Shown here: positions 1-7,830 of the stretch, one piece after another
Position numbering within the stretch: the stretch's first letter is position 1
Layout of the letters: every line of letters begins with the position of its first letter
Origin: JBLXBZ01 sp048265185
GTDB lineage: Bacteria; Pseudomonadota; Alphaproteobacteria; Rhizobiales; Stappiaceae
Assembly (NCBI GenBank): GCA_048265185.1
Contig: JBLXBZ010000002.1
Span: forward strand, 372,001-436,000
Length of the DNA: 64,000 nucleotides
Direction of reading: 5' to 3'
Position numbers and translations under genes: made by a program
Notes under the pieces: generated by a model
Seen by the model: only the letters and a program-made list of their open reading frames with translations
The model's database searches: none
What the model was told of the DNA's origin: nothing

Positions 1-884
1 GTCGAATCGTCAATAACGCTGAGTGGCTGACTGAATTCAGGTTTCTGGAGTTCCTGCGGGATTACGGCTCGCAGTTCACGATTAATCGGATGTTGTCCTT
101 TGAGGCGGTGAAGTCGCGGTTGGACGCGCAGGCCCCGCTTACCGTTCTTGAGTTCTGCTACATGATGTTGCAGGCCGTTGATTTTCTGGAGCTTTCAAAG
201 CGCTATGATTGCGAGTTGCAACTGGGCGGCTCCGATCAATGGGGTAACATCATTAATGGTGTGGAGCTCGGCCGTAAAACCGATGGACGCCAATTGACGG
301 GGCTGACCGTGCCATTATTGACCACCGCGTCTGGCGCAAAGATGGGCAAGAGCGCGGCTGGCGCCGTATGGCTTGATCCAGAACGCTTGCCGCCCTTCGC
401 TTTTTGGCAGTTCTGGAGAAATACGGATGACGCCGACATTGCTAGGTTCTTGAAACTTTTCACCGAATTGCCCATTGGAGAAATCAAACGACTGTCCGAG
501 CTTGAGGGCGCGGAGTTGAATGAGGCCAAGAAAATTTTGGCGACGCAGGTCACCGCCCTTATTCACGGTCCCGATATAGCCCGGGTTTGTCTGGAGCAAG
601 GGGAGGCGCTATTCGCCGGCCGTGAGGGGGAAAGCGAGCCGACGCACCGTTTGGCGCTATCCGACCTTGCCAAGTCGCTTGGTTTACTGGATCTGCTGGT
701 CAAATTGTCTTTCGCTGAGTCCAAAAGCGACGCTCGGCGGTTGGTTCAAGGCGGAGCCGTGCGGCTCAACGGGCATTTGATCGAGAATGAGCGTCGGGTC
801 ATCGGCGAGGGAGACTTGTCTTCGCGTGAACGATTGACCGTGGCCGTGGGGAAGCGGCGCAAGGCGCTGGTGGAGTTCCCGTAA
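1..884 (+). CDS. tyrS: Tyrosyl-tRNA synthetase, C-terminal part (5' end outside window)
   Basis: This class I aminoacyl-tRNA synthetase charges tRNA-Tyr in the cytoplasm. The reading frame is open from the first bases (codons from base 3), giving an NNAEWL segment before any methionine, so the N-terminal HIGH half lies outside the window. Visible family marks are the tyrosine-pocket segment YDCELQLGGSDQWGN (about bases 204-248), the KMSKS loop as KMGKS (339-353), and a C-terminal S4-type RNA-binding domain (about 690-880, with ARRLVQGGAVRLNG). The gene ends normally at TAA 882-884. It faces ccrM tail to tail. The family assignment is firm; only the 5' end is missing. Confidence 0.97.
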   Translation, partial: RIVNNAEWLTEFRFLEFLRDYGSQFTINRMLSFEAVKSRLDAQAPLTVLEFCYMMLQAVDFLELSKRYDCELQLGGSDQWGNIINGVELGRKTDGRQLTGLTVPLLTTASGAKMGKSAAGAVWLDPERLPPFAFWQFWRNTDDADIARFLKLFTELPIGEIKRLSELEGAELNEAKKILATQVTALIHGPDIARVCLEQGEALFAGREGESEPTHRLALSDLAKSLGLLDLLVKLSFAESKSDARRLVQGGAVRLNGHLIENERRVIGEGDLSSRERLTVAVGKRRKALVEFP

Positions 885-944
885 ACGCCGCCCTGGCCGA
901 TATGAAAGGGGGGGGGAGCCATTGGTTTCTTTCGCTCCCGTCAT

Positions 945-974
945 AAAAAAACCCCGGCCAAATGTTGGCCGGGG
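945..974 (-). terminator. Intrinsic terminator of ccrM
   Basis: A perfect 10-bp stem (CCCCGGCCAA, 952-961, with TTGGCCGGGG, 965-974) has a 3-base loop. Read on the minus strand it is followed by seven T residues (945-951). It lies 29 bases past the ccrM stop codon. The plus side has no T run, so it serves tyrS poorly or not at all. Confidence 0.85.
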
Positions 975-1002
975 CGTCGCCGCCGCGGGGAATTCGCGAG
1001 GC

Positions 1003-2172
1003 TCACGAACTGCTGGTTGGCAGTCCGGATCTGATTTTCTGGCGCAGAACGTCAATAGGCTCCAGCGCGCCTTCCTGACGGATGTGCCAGAAGGTCCAGC
1101 CATTACATGCTTCAGCGCCTTGAACGAGGGCGCCGACCTTGTGGATGGAGCCAGTGTGGTCACCGCTGACAAGCGAGCCGTCGACGCGAACTTTCGCCCG
1201 GTGACGCCCCTTGGCGCATGTGAGCTCGGCTCCGGGCTTGAGCATGCCGTTTTCCAGAAGATTTCCAAACGGCACTCGGGGTAATGCTCGTTTGCCGCGG
1301 GTTACTTCCAGAATGTTCTCGTTGGCCGGCGTGACCCCGTCAATGCGCTTGGTGGCGGCGTCAATATAGCTTTGCTCTCGCTCGACTCCGACAAAATGGC
1401 GGCCAAGTTTTTTCGCCACCGCGCCGGTGGTTCCCGTTCCAAAGAAAGGATCGAGAATGACGTCGCCCTGATTACTTGCCGCGAGCAACACCCGGTACAG
1501 AAGACTTTCAGGTTTCTGGGTCGGATGAACCTTTTGACCTTCGTCGTCCTTCAGACGCTCGCCGCCAGTGCATAGCGGCAAAGTCCAATCGGAGCGCATT
1601 TGAAGGTCGTCGTTGAAGGTCTTCAAAGCTTCGTAATTGAACGTGTATTTCGAGCTTTTTGACGGCGTGGCCCAGATCATGGTCTCATGGGCGTTGGTGA
1701 ACCGTTTGCCGCGAAAGTTCGGCATGGGGTTCGACTTCAGCCAGACGACGTCATTCAAAATCCAATACCCAAGATCTTGCAGGATCGAGCCGACCCGGAA
1801 GATATTATGGTAGGAACCGATCACCCAAATAGAACCGTCTGGTTTCAATACGCGTTTGACCGCCATCAACCAAGCGCGGGTGAAGGCGTCATAGGCGTCG
1901 AAACTGTCGAACTGATCCCAATGGTCGTCGCACGCGTCAACCTTTGAGTGATCTGGACGAGTTAAATCTCCGCCAAGTTGTAAATTATAAGGCGGGTCAG
2001 CGAACACCATGTCCACCGAATGCCGTGGTAGTTTTTCAAGGGCGGCGATGCAGTCGCCCTTGATGATCGTGTCGAGCCAAGGCCGTGAATTGGCTGACCC
2101 TTGAAGATGATTGTGGGGCGTCGCGATGGACGCCCCTTTTCGTTTTACATTCATTGCGACGCAGAACCTCAC
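1003..2172 (-). CDS. ccrM: CcrM-type adenine-N6 DNA methyltransferase (GANTC)
   Basis: This orphan beta-class methyltransferase methylates adenine in GANTC and, in alphaproteobacteria, couples methylation state to the cell cycle. The sequence shows the catalytic DPPY motif (residues 59-62), the SAM-binding FFGTG loop (244-248), the CcrM-typical stretch DHWDQFDSFDAYD and a C-terminal RAMA-like domain (about 300-385, ending near IDVLRQKIRSG). The frame opens with GTG at 2172; an ATG at 2151 (residue 8) is an alternative. Most CcrM proteins start close to the catalytic domain, so the first 30 residues are an extension or a mis-start. No partner restriction gene is nearby, as expected for CcrM. 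A terminator follows at 945-974. Confidence 0.96.
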   Translation of the reverse strand: MRFCVAMNVKRKGASIATPHNHLQGSANSRPWLDTIIKGDCIAALEKLPRHSVDMVFADPPYNLQLGGDLTRPDHSKVDACDDHWDQFDSFDAYDAFTRAWLMAVKRVLKPDGSIWVIGSYHNIFRVGSILQDLGYWILNDVVWLKSNPMPNFRGKRFTNAHETMIWATPSKSSKYTFNYEALKTFNDDLQMRSDWTLPLCTGGERLKDDEGQKVHPTQKPESLLYRVLLAASNQGDVILDPFFGTGTTGAVAKKLGRHFVGVEREQSYIDAATKRIDGVTPANENILEVTRGKRALPRVPFGNLLENGMLKPGAELTCAKGRHRAKVRVDGSLVSGDHTGSIHKVGALVQGAEACNGWTFWHIRQEGALEPIDVLRQKIRSGLPTSSS

Positions 2173-2204
2173 GCAATTACAGCCTTCATGGTTACCTGAG
2201 TTGG

Positions 2205-2229
2205 TAAATCCAAAGTTAATATGAGATTC
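2205..2229 (-). promoter_or_regulatory. Possible CtrA-like box and GANTC site upstream of ccrM
   Basis: On the minus strand 2219-2205 reads TTAA, seven bases, TTTA, which is one mismatch from the CtrA consensus TTAA-N7-TTAA. A GATTC (GANTC) site lies at 2225-2229 and another, GACTC, at 2353-2357. In Caulobacter, ccrM is activated by CtrA and its promoter is methylation-sensitive. The match here is short and could be chance. The rest of 2173-2554 holds the amn leader described separately. Confidence 0.35.
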
Positions 2230-2353
2230 GAATATTTCTTATTAAATCAATGTTTTATTTACTCTTTTGAAGTTTAGGGGTAAACGTTGCGTTGCTTTCT
2301 TAATAAAATTTGGGCGAGGTCGGGGACACGGAGAACCTATTTGCGAGGTTGAG

Positions 2354-2490
2354 ACTCCTGTTCTGGAGTTTTTGCTCATAATGTTTGCAAAATGCGAGGG
2401 TGAGTGGAGGAGGGAAATTAACTTTTAAAAATATTCGCCGAATGCGAGAAACTTCATATGAAGAACAAATTATTATCCAAAAATTTGTTC
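2354..2490 (+). promoter_or_regulatory. Structured leader upstream of amn
   Basis: This 380-base gene-free stretch between divergent ccrM and amn is AT-rich and full of short symmetric elements. There is a weak terminator-like hairpin (ACTCC 2354-2358 / GGAGT 2365-2369 followed by T's), ATTCGCCGAAT (2433-2443), CTTCATATGAAG (2452-2463), and an inverted repeat with 9-bp perfect arms GAACAAATT (2463-2471) and AATTTGTTC (2482-2490). TGCGAG recurs at 2342, 2393 and 2443. It probably contains the amn promoter and a regulator site; I recognise no riboswitch family. Confidence 0.4.
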
Positions 2491-2554
2491 GTAAGCGGCG
2501 CGGATGAAATTATTTTGAGTTGTTTTTTGTTATTGTAACCACCTTAAGGTGAGT

Positions 2555-4081
2555 ATGGAGGCGCTTCTCGTGTCGAGTGAAATCAAAAAAATATCTAAGC
2601 CGGTAGATTTGAATTTTGCGTCTCCGCCTGCTTTGTCGCCTGAAGGCTTTCGGGACGCAGAGGCGGCGGTGGAGCGGTTGATTTATATTTTTGAACGCAA
2701 CACCCGATTTCTTCGCGAAGCGTTTGAAGCTTATCTTGGCGGAAAGACGCCTGCTGGGGGAGTTCGTGCGTGTTATCCGCAAATCCAGTTGACGACCCAA
2801 ACACATGCGCGGTTAGATAGTCGTTTGCCTTACGGTTTTGTCTCCGGCCCCGGCGCTCACGCCACCACGGTGACGCGTCCGGATCTTTTTCGTGTCTATC
2901 TCATCGACCAGATTGAGCAATTGATCCGTAATCATGACGTGCCGGTGGAAATTGGCGAGAGTGACCAGCCGATTCCGTTACACTTCGCCTTTTATGAGGG
3001 GCGCTATGTGGAGGGTGCGCAATTTGCAGGACTTGAGCGTCCGCTTGCCGATCTGTTCGACGTGCCGGACTTGGCGGTGATGGATGACTCCATTGTCAAC
3101 GGAACCTATGAAACGCCAGCGGGGCAAACGCAGCCTTTGGCGCCTTTCACTGCGCCTCGCGTCGATTATTCGCTGCACAGGTTGCAACATTACACAGCGA
3201 CGGCGGCGGAGCATTTTCAGAACTTCGTGATATTCACCAATTATCAATTTTATATGGATGAATTTTGCCGTCTGGCGCAGCACCTTCTTAAAGATCCGGA
3301 CAGTGGTTACACTGCGTTTGTGGAGCCGGGGAACGTGGTGACCAAGGCGGGAAGCAGCTCTCCAGAGAGTGGTTCCGCGCCGCCTCGTCTGCCGCAAATG
3401 CCAGGGTATCATCTGAAGCGTGATGGGCAATCTGGGATCACGATGGTGAATATTGGCGTTGGGCCGTCAAACGCCAAGACGATCACAGATCATATCGCCG
3501 TGCTGCGGCCCCATGCGTGGCTGATGCTTGGCCATTGCGCCGGGCTTCGTAATTCGCAGCAACTTGGCGATTACGTTCTGGCCCATGGTTATGTGCGAGA
3601 AGATCATGTTTTGGATGCGGATTTGCCCAGCTGGGTTCCCATTCCGCCGTTGGCGGAGGTGCAAGTCGCGCTTGAGCAAGCGGTTGGAGAAGTAACCGGC
3701 TTGGAAGGTTATGATCTTAAGAGAGTGATGCGCACCGGCACCGTCGCTTCTATCGACAATCGCAATTGGGAGCTGCGCGATCACCGCGAACCGATCCAAC
3801 GGTTTTCCCAGTCACGGGCGATCGCGCTTGACATGGAGTCGGCGACAATCGCCGCCAACGGTTTTCGCTTCCGGGTTCCCTATGGGACGCTGCTATGCGT
3901 TTCCGATAAGCCATTGCACGGCGAACTGAAATTGCCGGGTATGGCGACGGATTTTTACATGCGCCAAGTCGCTCAGCATCTGGATATTGGCGTCAGGGCA
4001 ATGGAAAAATTACGCGCCATGCCGGTGGAACGCCTTCATTCGCGAAAGTTGCGTAGCTTCGCTGAGACGGCGTTTCAATGA
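2555..4081 (+). CDS. amn: AMP nucleosidase
   Basis: The enzyme hydrolyses AMP to adenine and ribose 5-phosphate, controlling the adenylate pool. Length and sequence fit the two-domain Amn family (E. coli protein 484 aa): an N-terminal regulatory domain (about 20-230) and a C-terminal nucleoside-phosphorylase-like catalytic domain (about 290-490) with MVNIGVGPSNAKT, HAWLMLGHCAGLR and a purine-phosphorylase-like ALDMESATIAANG segment. GTG 2549 is in frame, but AAGGTGA at 2546-2552 is better placed for the ATG at 2555, which I choose. The gene stands alone behind the structured leader. It ends 27 bases from the stop of the convergent orphan gene. Confidence 0.95.
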   Translation: MEALLVSSEIKKISKPVDLNFASPPALSPEGFRDAEAAVERLIYIFERNTRFLREAFEAYLGGKTPAGGVRACYPQIQLTTQTHARLDSRLPYGFVSGPGAHATTVTRPDLFRVYLIDQIEQLIRNHDVPVEIGESDQPIPLHFAFYEGRYVEGAQFAGLERPLADLFDVPDLAVMDDSIVNGTYETPAGQTQPLAPFTAPRVDYSLHRLQHYTATAAEHFQNFVIFTNYQFYMDEFCRLAQHLLKDPDSGYTAFVEPGNVVTKAGSSSPESGSAPPRLPQMPGYHLKRDGQSGITMVNIGVGPSNAKTITDHIAVLRPHAWLMLGHCAGLRNSQQLGDYVLAHGYVREDHVLDADLPSWVPIPPLAEVQVALEQAVGEVTGLEGYDLKRVMRTGTVASIDNRNWELRDHREPIQRFSQSRAIALDMESATIAANGFRFRVPYGTLLCVSDKPLHGELKLPGMATDFYMRQVAQHLDIGVRAMEKLRAMPVERLHSRKLRSFAETAFQ

Positions 4082-4108
4082 AATGCGAAGAACGGCGCGA
4101 TAGCGTTA

Positions 4109-4813
4109 CTACATTCGTGTGGTGGAAACGCCATATTGTTCTCGCAGGTTCGAGCAAGAGCTCCAGTGGACCGGGTGAGGTTGCGCGCCGCTGATGGGAC
4201 GCGCAGTTCTCGTCGCGATGTTATCTGGAACATATGCGTTTATAATATGAGAGGAATTTGAGTTGGGCGGATTACTCGGACGCCTAAAAAAATTGCGAAC
4301 GTTTGAAGCGATCTTGCGAATTCTGGTTGTGATTCTAGTAATGGGGTGCGTTTTAGGACTTTCCCGCCAATGCCCTAGGTTGGGGATGTCCTGAGGCATA
4401 CTGCATGAATCCTGACGAAGCTTCATGCTGATGAGACGCGGTGTGTCTTTTCGGACAGGCGAACTTGACCGCGGAAGGCCTTCAGGTTTCACTTTCCGGG
4501 AAAATATGAGCATATGCTGAGATACCGGCAAATCGCTATATGACTTTGACCGTCTCATCAAGTTTCCTCTTGTGAAAATATTCGCAGTTTGATTGACTTC
4601 GCCTGAAGTGTTGGCGAAAGAGGCGCCTGAATTTGAGGACGTGGAGGGCCTTTGTTGTAGGTCTTCTAATCGTGAATTAATTGATTGCGTCGTTTTAGGG
4701 CTTTTTTGCACCGCGCTGGTCAAGTTCGTGCTGCTTGTTGGCGATTGTCGCGCTTGCGCCGTCGCGCTCGAATGTGGCGCTGAATAAGTGTGCGTATCTA
4801 TCATGTTTCTCAT
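4109..4813 (-). CDS. Orphan Ser/Thr/Pro/Arg-rich protein, function unknown
   Basis: I recognise no family. The 234-residue open frame fills an otherwise empty gap between amn and mutY. The first 80 residues are low-complexity and rich in Ser, Thr, Gln and Asn, predicted disordered. The middle has basic Ser-rich patches (MRRSKSYSDLP, LPRSSSPVRK). Residues about 150-175 form a basic, possibly amphipathic stretch (RITTRIRKIASNVRNFF), and the tail is again Pro/Ser-rich. There is no clear signal peptide or membrane segment. The DNA looks more AT-rich than its neighbours and amino acid use differs, which hints at acquisition or a fast-evolving gene. The composition resembles secreted effectors or scaffold-like disordered proteins, but no secretion system is visible here. 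It could also be a chance frame. Confidence 0.45.
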   Translation of the reverse strand: MRNMIDTHTYSAPHSSATAQARQSPTSSTNLTSAVQKSPKTTQSINSRLEDLQQRPSTSSNSGASFANTSGEVNQTANIFTRGNLMRRSKSYSDLPVSQHMLIFSRKVKPEGLPRSSSPVRKDTPRLISMKLRQDSCSMPQDIPNLGHWRESPKTHPITRITTRIRKIASNVRNFFRRPSNPPNSNSSHIINAYVPDNIATRTARPISGAQPHPVHWSSCSNLREQYGVSTTRM

Positions 4814-4913
4814 TGAGACCCCGTTTCTTCATTGAAAGCAAAATTTTAGGTCGGATTTTTTGAGAAAAGATATTAAATTATTTATATAGCTCGAAGGCTG
4901 GAGGCGGGGCTCA

Positions 4914-5978
4914 TTATTGTATTTTGGCGAGCGCTTTGCGCATCACCGTAGGCAAGGCTTCGTCTGCAATCATTTCCGTCGTTGACCACCAATGTTCGGG
5001 AGGCGTGGGAAAGTCGCAGGGAGCGCTTGCTTTCCAGACGGTCATTTCTAAATGAAAGTGCGTGAATGTGTGACGCACCGGCGTTTGGCATTTTTTCCAA
5101 TCGAGCCCGTGGGGGGCTATCGAGAGATCATCGGTGGGCGCGGTTTCCCCCCAGTCGCTGGTGGGCGGTTCGCTCATTCCTCCCAATAAACCTTTTGTCG
5201 GGCGGCGGCGTAGCAGTATTGCGCCGTCTTCGCGGGTGACGACGAAAGCCATGCCTTTGCGTGTCGGTTTTGCACGCTTTTTTTGTTTTCTCGGCAGCTC
5301 ATTTACAAGCCCCTGAGCGCGCGCTTGGCACGCGGACGTCCAAGGACACAGAGTGCAATTAGCTTTTCTGGGGGTGCAAATGGTGGCGCCGAGATCCATC
5401 ATAGCCTGCGCGAAGTCTCCCGGTCGTGCGTGTGGCGTTAAGTTGCTCATATAAGCGCGAATGTCCGGCTTACTGTCGGGTAATGGGGTTTGGATCGCAT
5501 AAAGCCGGGAAATGACGCGTTCTATATTCCCGTCGACGACGGTGGCGGGGGCGTCGAAAGCGATGGCTGCAATAGCTGCGGCGGTATATGGGCCGACGCC
5601 TGGTAACTTAAGAAGCGCCGCTTCCGTTTGAGGAAAGACGGCGTCATATTTATCAGCGATCAGATCGGCGCATTTTTTCAAGTTTCTTGCGCGCGAGTAA
5701 TATCCAAGACCTGCCCAAAGCTTCATTACTTCCTGTTCGTGCGCTTGCGCGAGGTCGAGAACCGTGGGCCAGCGCTGTATGAAGGCGTTGAAATAGGCTG
5801 TCACCGTTTGAACTGTCGTTTGTTGCAGCATCACCTCTGACAACCAGACTGCGTAGGGATCCGGTTTGATGTCGCGGCGCCGGTCCGAAGGAGATATGCG
5901 CCAAGGGAGAACCCGCGCGTGGGCGTCATACCAGCTGAGAAGACTTTCGATCTTGAGTTCTGTTTTCATGAGAAACAT
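4914..5978 (-). CDS. mutY: A/G-specific adenine glycosylase MutY
   Basis: MutY excises adenine mispaired with 8-oxoguanine. All parts are visible: catalytic Glu (SEVMLQQT, E48), a helix-hairpin-helix (LPGVGPYTAAA, 125-135), catalytic Asp in VVDGN (D149), a [4Fe-4S] cluster CX6CX2CX5C (C201, C208, C211, C217), and a C-terminal NUDIX-like 8-oxoG recognition domain (about 240-350). The frame starts at ATG 5978; ATG 5969 (MKTELK) is equally plausible. It is transcribed divergently from the DUF721 gene at 6182, an arrangement common in Rhizobiales. Confidence 0.97.
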   Translation of the reverse strand: MFLMKTELKIESLLSWYDAHARVLPWRISPSDRRRDIKPDPYAVWLSEVMLQQTTVQTVTAYFNAFIQRWPTVLDLAQAHEQEVMKLWAGLGYYSRARNLKKCADLIADKYDAVFPQTEAALLKLPGVGPYTAAAIAAIAFDAPATVVDGNIERVISRLYAIQTPLPDSKPDIRAYMSNLTPHARPGDFAQAMMDLGATICTPRKANCTLCPWTSACQARAQGLVNELPRKQKKRAKPTRKGMAFVVTREDGAILLRRRPTKGLLGGMSEPPTSDWGETAPTDDLSIAPHGLDWKKCQTPVRHTFTHFHLEMTVWKASAPCDFPTPPEHWWSTTEMIADEALPTVMRKALAKIQ

Positions 5979-6112
5979 TTGTGGCGATTTTTAAAGGTTT
6001 TCAAGAGAATGGTGCGGTGTCGGAAATCATGGCTGCGGATGATGCGAAGAAGTGACGACGTTAATCATTTTTCTGCGAATAAATACAGTCGCCAGAGGAA
6101 TTGGTTAAGATT

Positions 6113-6142
6113 TTTTTAAATAAAGTTCTCTTTATTTAAAAA
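6113..6142. repeat. Perfect AT-rich inverted repeat in the mutY/DUF721 divergent region
   Basis: Arms of 13 bp (TTTTTAAATAAAG, 6113-6125, and CTTTATTTAAAAA, 6130-6142) flank a TTCT loop. It lies 39 bases before the DUF721 start and between divergent promoters, so an operator or a leader hairpin is more likely than a terminator. Confidence 0.6.
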
Positions 6143-6181
6143 CGCCTTCTTTAAGTCACATTCGTCGATTCGGTTGGCCTT

Positions 6182-6736
6182 ATGAATGATTTGACAAAAT
6201 CTTCGCGCCGCTATGATGGACGCAAATGGAGGCGCGGCGCAGCGCGCCCGCTGGCCGATCTGATTGGCGGCAGCCTTAATGGCGTGTGCCGAAAGCGCGG
6301 CTTCGCGACCGTTGACCTTCTATGCGACTGGCCGGACATTGTGGGGGAGCGATATGGCGAGCGCGTCATGCCTGACAAATTGGTTTGGGGACGCCCGCGT
6401 GAAGTAAACGGCGAAACCATTGCGGAGCCGGCGACGTTGGTGGTTCACACCGATGGCGCGACCGCGTTGATTTTAAGCCATGAGTTACCACAGCTCATTG
6501 AGCGCATAAATGCGTTTTTTGGTTGGGCGGCCGTGGGCAGAATTCGGATTGTGCAGAAGCCCGTCACTGTCAAAAAAAGGCCGGAACTCAAAAAATCGGC
6601 AGTGCTTAGCGATGATGAACAAGCAAAATTGCAGCAGCGCTTGAAAAATGTCACCAACCCTAAACTGCACGCCGCTTTGGCGCGGCTGGGCGCGGAAGTG
6701 ATTGGCAAAAATCGCTCGTCTTCGGATGCGCCGTAA
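6182..6736 (+). CDS. DUF721 (DciA-like) family protein
   Basis: This is a conserved small protein of the DUF721 family, to which DciA, the replicative-helicase loader or operator of many bacteria, belongs. The N-terminal half carries the family core (RPLADLIGGSL, WPDIVGERYGERVMPDKLVW, LVVHTDGATALILSHELPQLIERINAFFG, about 22-118). The basic, helical C-terminus (about 122-184) is typical of alphaproteobacterial members. A role in loading DnaB is inferred from the family only. It lies upstream of the DsbA-like gene and smc, the usual alphaproteobacterial order. Confidence 0.9.
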   Translation: MNDLTKSSRRYDGRKWRRGAARPLADLIGGSLNGVCRKRGFATVDLLCDWPDIVGERYGERVMPDKLVWGRPREVNGETIAEPATLVVHTDGATALILSHELPQLIERINAFFGWAAVGRIRIVQKPVTVKKRPELKKSAVLSDDEQAKLQQRLKNVTNPKLHAALARLGAEVIGKNRSSSDAP

Positions 6737-7037
6737 ACCGGTGTGACGTTGAGCGCGCTTATTGCCCTTGTTGAGTGAGGGCGTGGTACGGTTCTTCACG
6801 TAAATTTGTATGGTGAAATATCGTTTAAATCGATGGCGTGGCGCGGTTGATTGTGATTTCATCAAAGACAATATGGCGAAAAAATGAGCTGCGTTCTGAA
6901 TGCAATAAACCAAAAATTGTTTTTTTGAGCGAATGTCTCGTAAACTATGCACCCTAGTGTCGCCACTCTTAAAAGGCTCGTTGCTGCGTGTGCGTCAATT
7001 CCTGCAACGCAATTTAGTAGACATAAGGAAAAGAAAC

Positions 7038-7676
7038 GTGAATCTTACTCGTAGACAGGTTCTTTCTGGCGCCTCCGCAACTGTGTTGGCGTTTTCTTTG
7101 GCCGCCACGCCAATCGCGGCTCTGGCCCAAACCGTTGACCTTGAGGAATTGCTCAAGGCAGGCCCGTTGAAGGAGATGATTCTCGGATCGGAAGACGCGC
7201 CTGTAACGATCGTTGAATATGCGTCGATGACTTGTGGTCATTGCGCCAATTTTCATAAGACGACTTACCCCCACTTGAAAGAAAACTACATCGATACAGG
7301 TAAAGTACGCTTTATTTTCCGTGAATTTCCGCTGGATCCAGTAGCTTCGGCCGCATTTATGCTGGCGCGCTGCGCCCCGGAAGAAAAATATTTCGATATT
7401 ATTGACACGTTGTTTGATCAACAACGTGCATGGGCCTTCACCGAAGACCCGTATAATTCTTTGCTTGGCTTTGCCAAACAGATGGGGTTCACACAAGAAA
7501 GCTTTGACGCTTGCTTGACAAATCAATCCATCTACGACGGGATAAATCAAGTACGTGATCGTGCAAGCAAGGAGTTTGAGGTCAACGCGACGCCAACATT
7601 TTTCATTAATGGAACGAAGGAAAGTGGAGCCCTTTCGATTGAGCAGTTGGATGAAGCTGTGGCGAAGCATATGTAA
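7038..7676 (+). CDS. DsbA-family periplasmic thiol:disulfide oxidoreductase
   Basis: This thioredoxin-fold protein is probably exported and forms or isomerises disulfides in periplasmic proteins. The open frame reaches back to 6933, but AAGGAA at 7025-7030 sits 7 bases before GTG 7038, giving NLTRRQVLSGAS followed by a hydrophobic stretch and ALAQ, a Tat-like or Sec signal peptide of about 31 residues. The active site is CGHC (C66-C69 from this start), in the context APVTIVEYASMTCGHC typical of the BdbD/DsbA-like DSBA subfamily. A cis-Pro loop is seen at ATPTFFING near the C-terminus. A DsbB-like gene is at 41626. Its exact substrates are unknown. Confidence 0.92.
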   Translation: MNLTRRQVLSGASATVLAFSLAATPIAALAQTVDLEELLKAGPLKEMILGSEDAPVTIVEYASMTCGHCANFHKTTYPHLKENYIDTGKVRFIFREFPLDPVASAAFMLARCAPEEKYFDIIDTLFDQQRAWAFTEDPYNSLLGFAKQMGFTQESFDACLTNQSIYDGINQVRDRASKEFEVNATPTFFINGTKESGALSIEQLDEAVAKHM

Positions 7677-7830
7677 GCTTCTGGCTTGGGTCGGTGAGCG
7701 CGTTGCTACGCGCCATGCGGATTTTTGTGGTTATACGGGGGGCGGGGCGCAGCAATGCGCCCTTGTGCGTTTTAAAGCCTGTTGCGCGCTTCGGGACCGC
7801 CGGGCGTTGTTCGTGACGGCGGGTTGTTAG

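Noticed and set aside
2216..2235. tRNA-like TTCGAAT at a gap
   Set aside because: No acceptor or anticodon arms can be built around it; no tRNA was found anywhere in the window.
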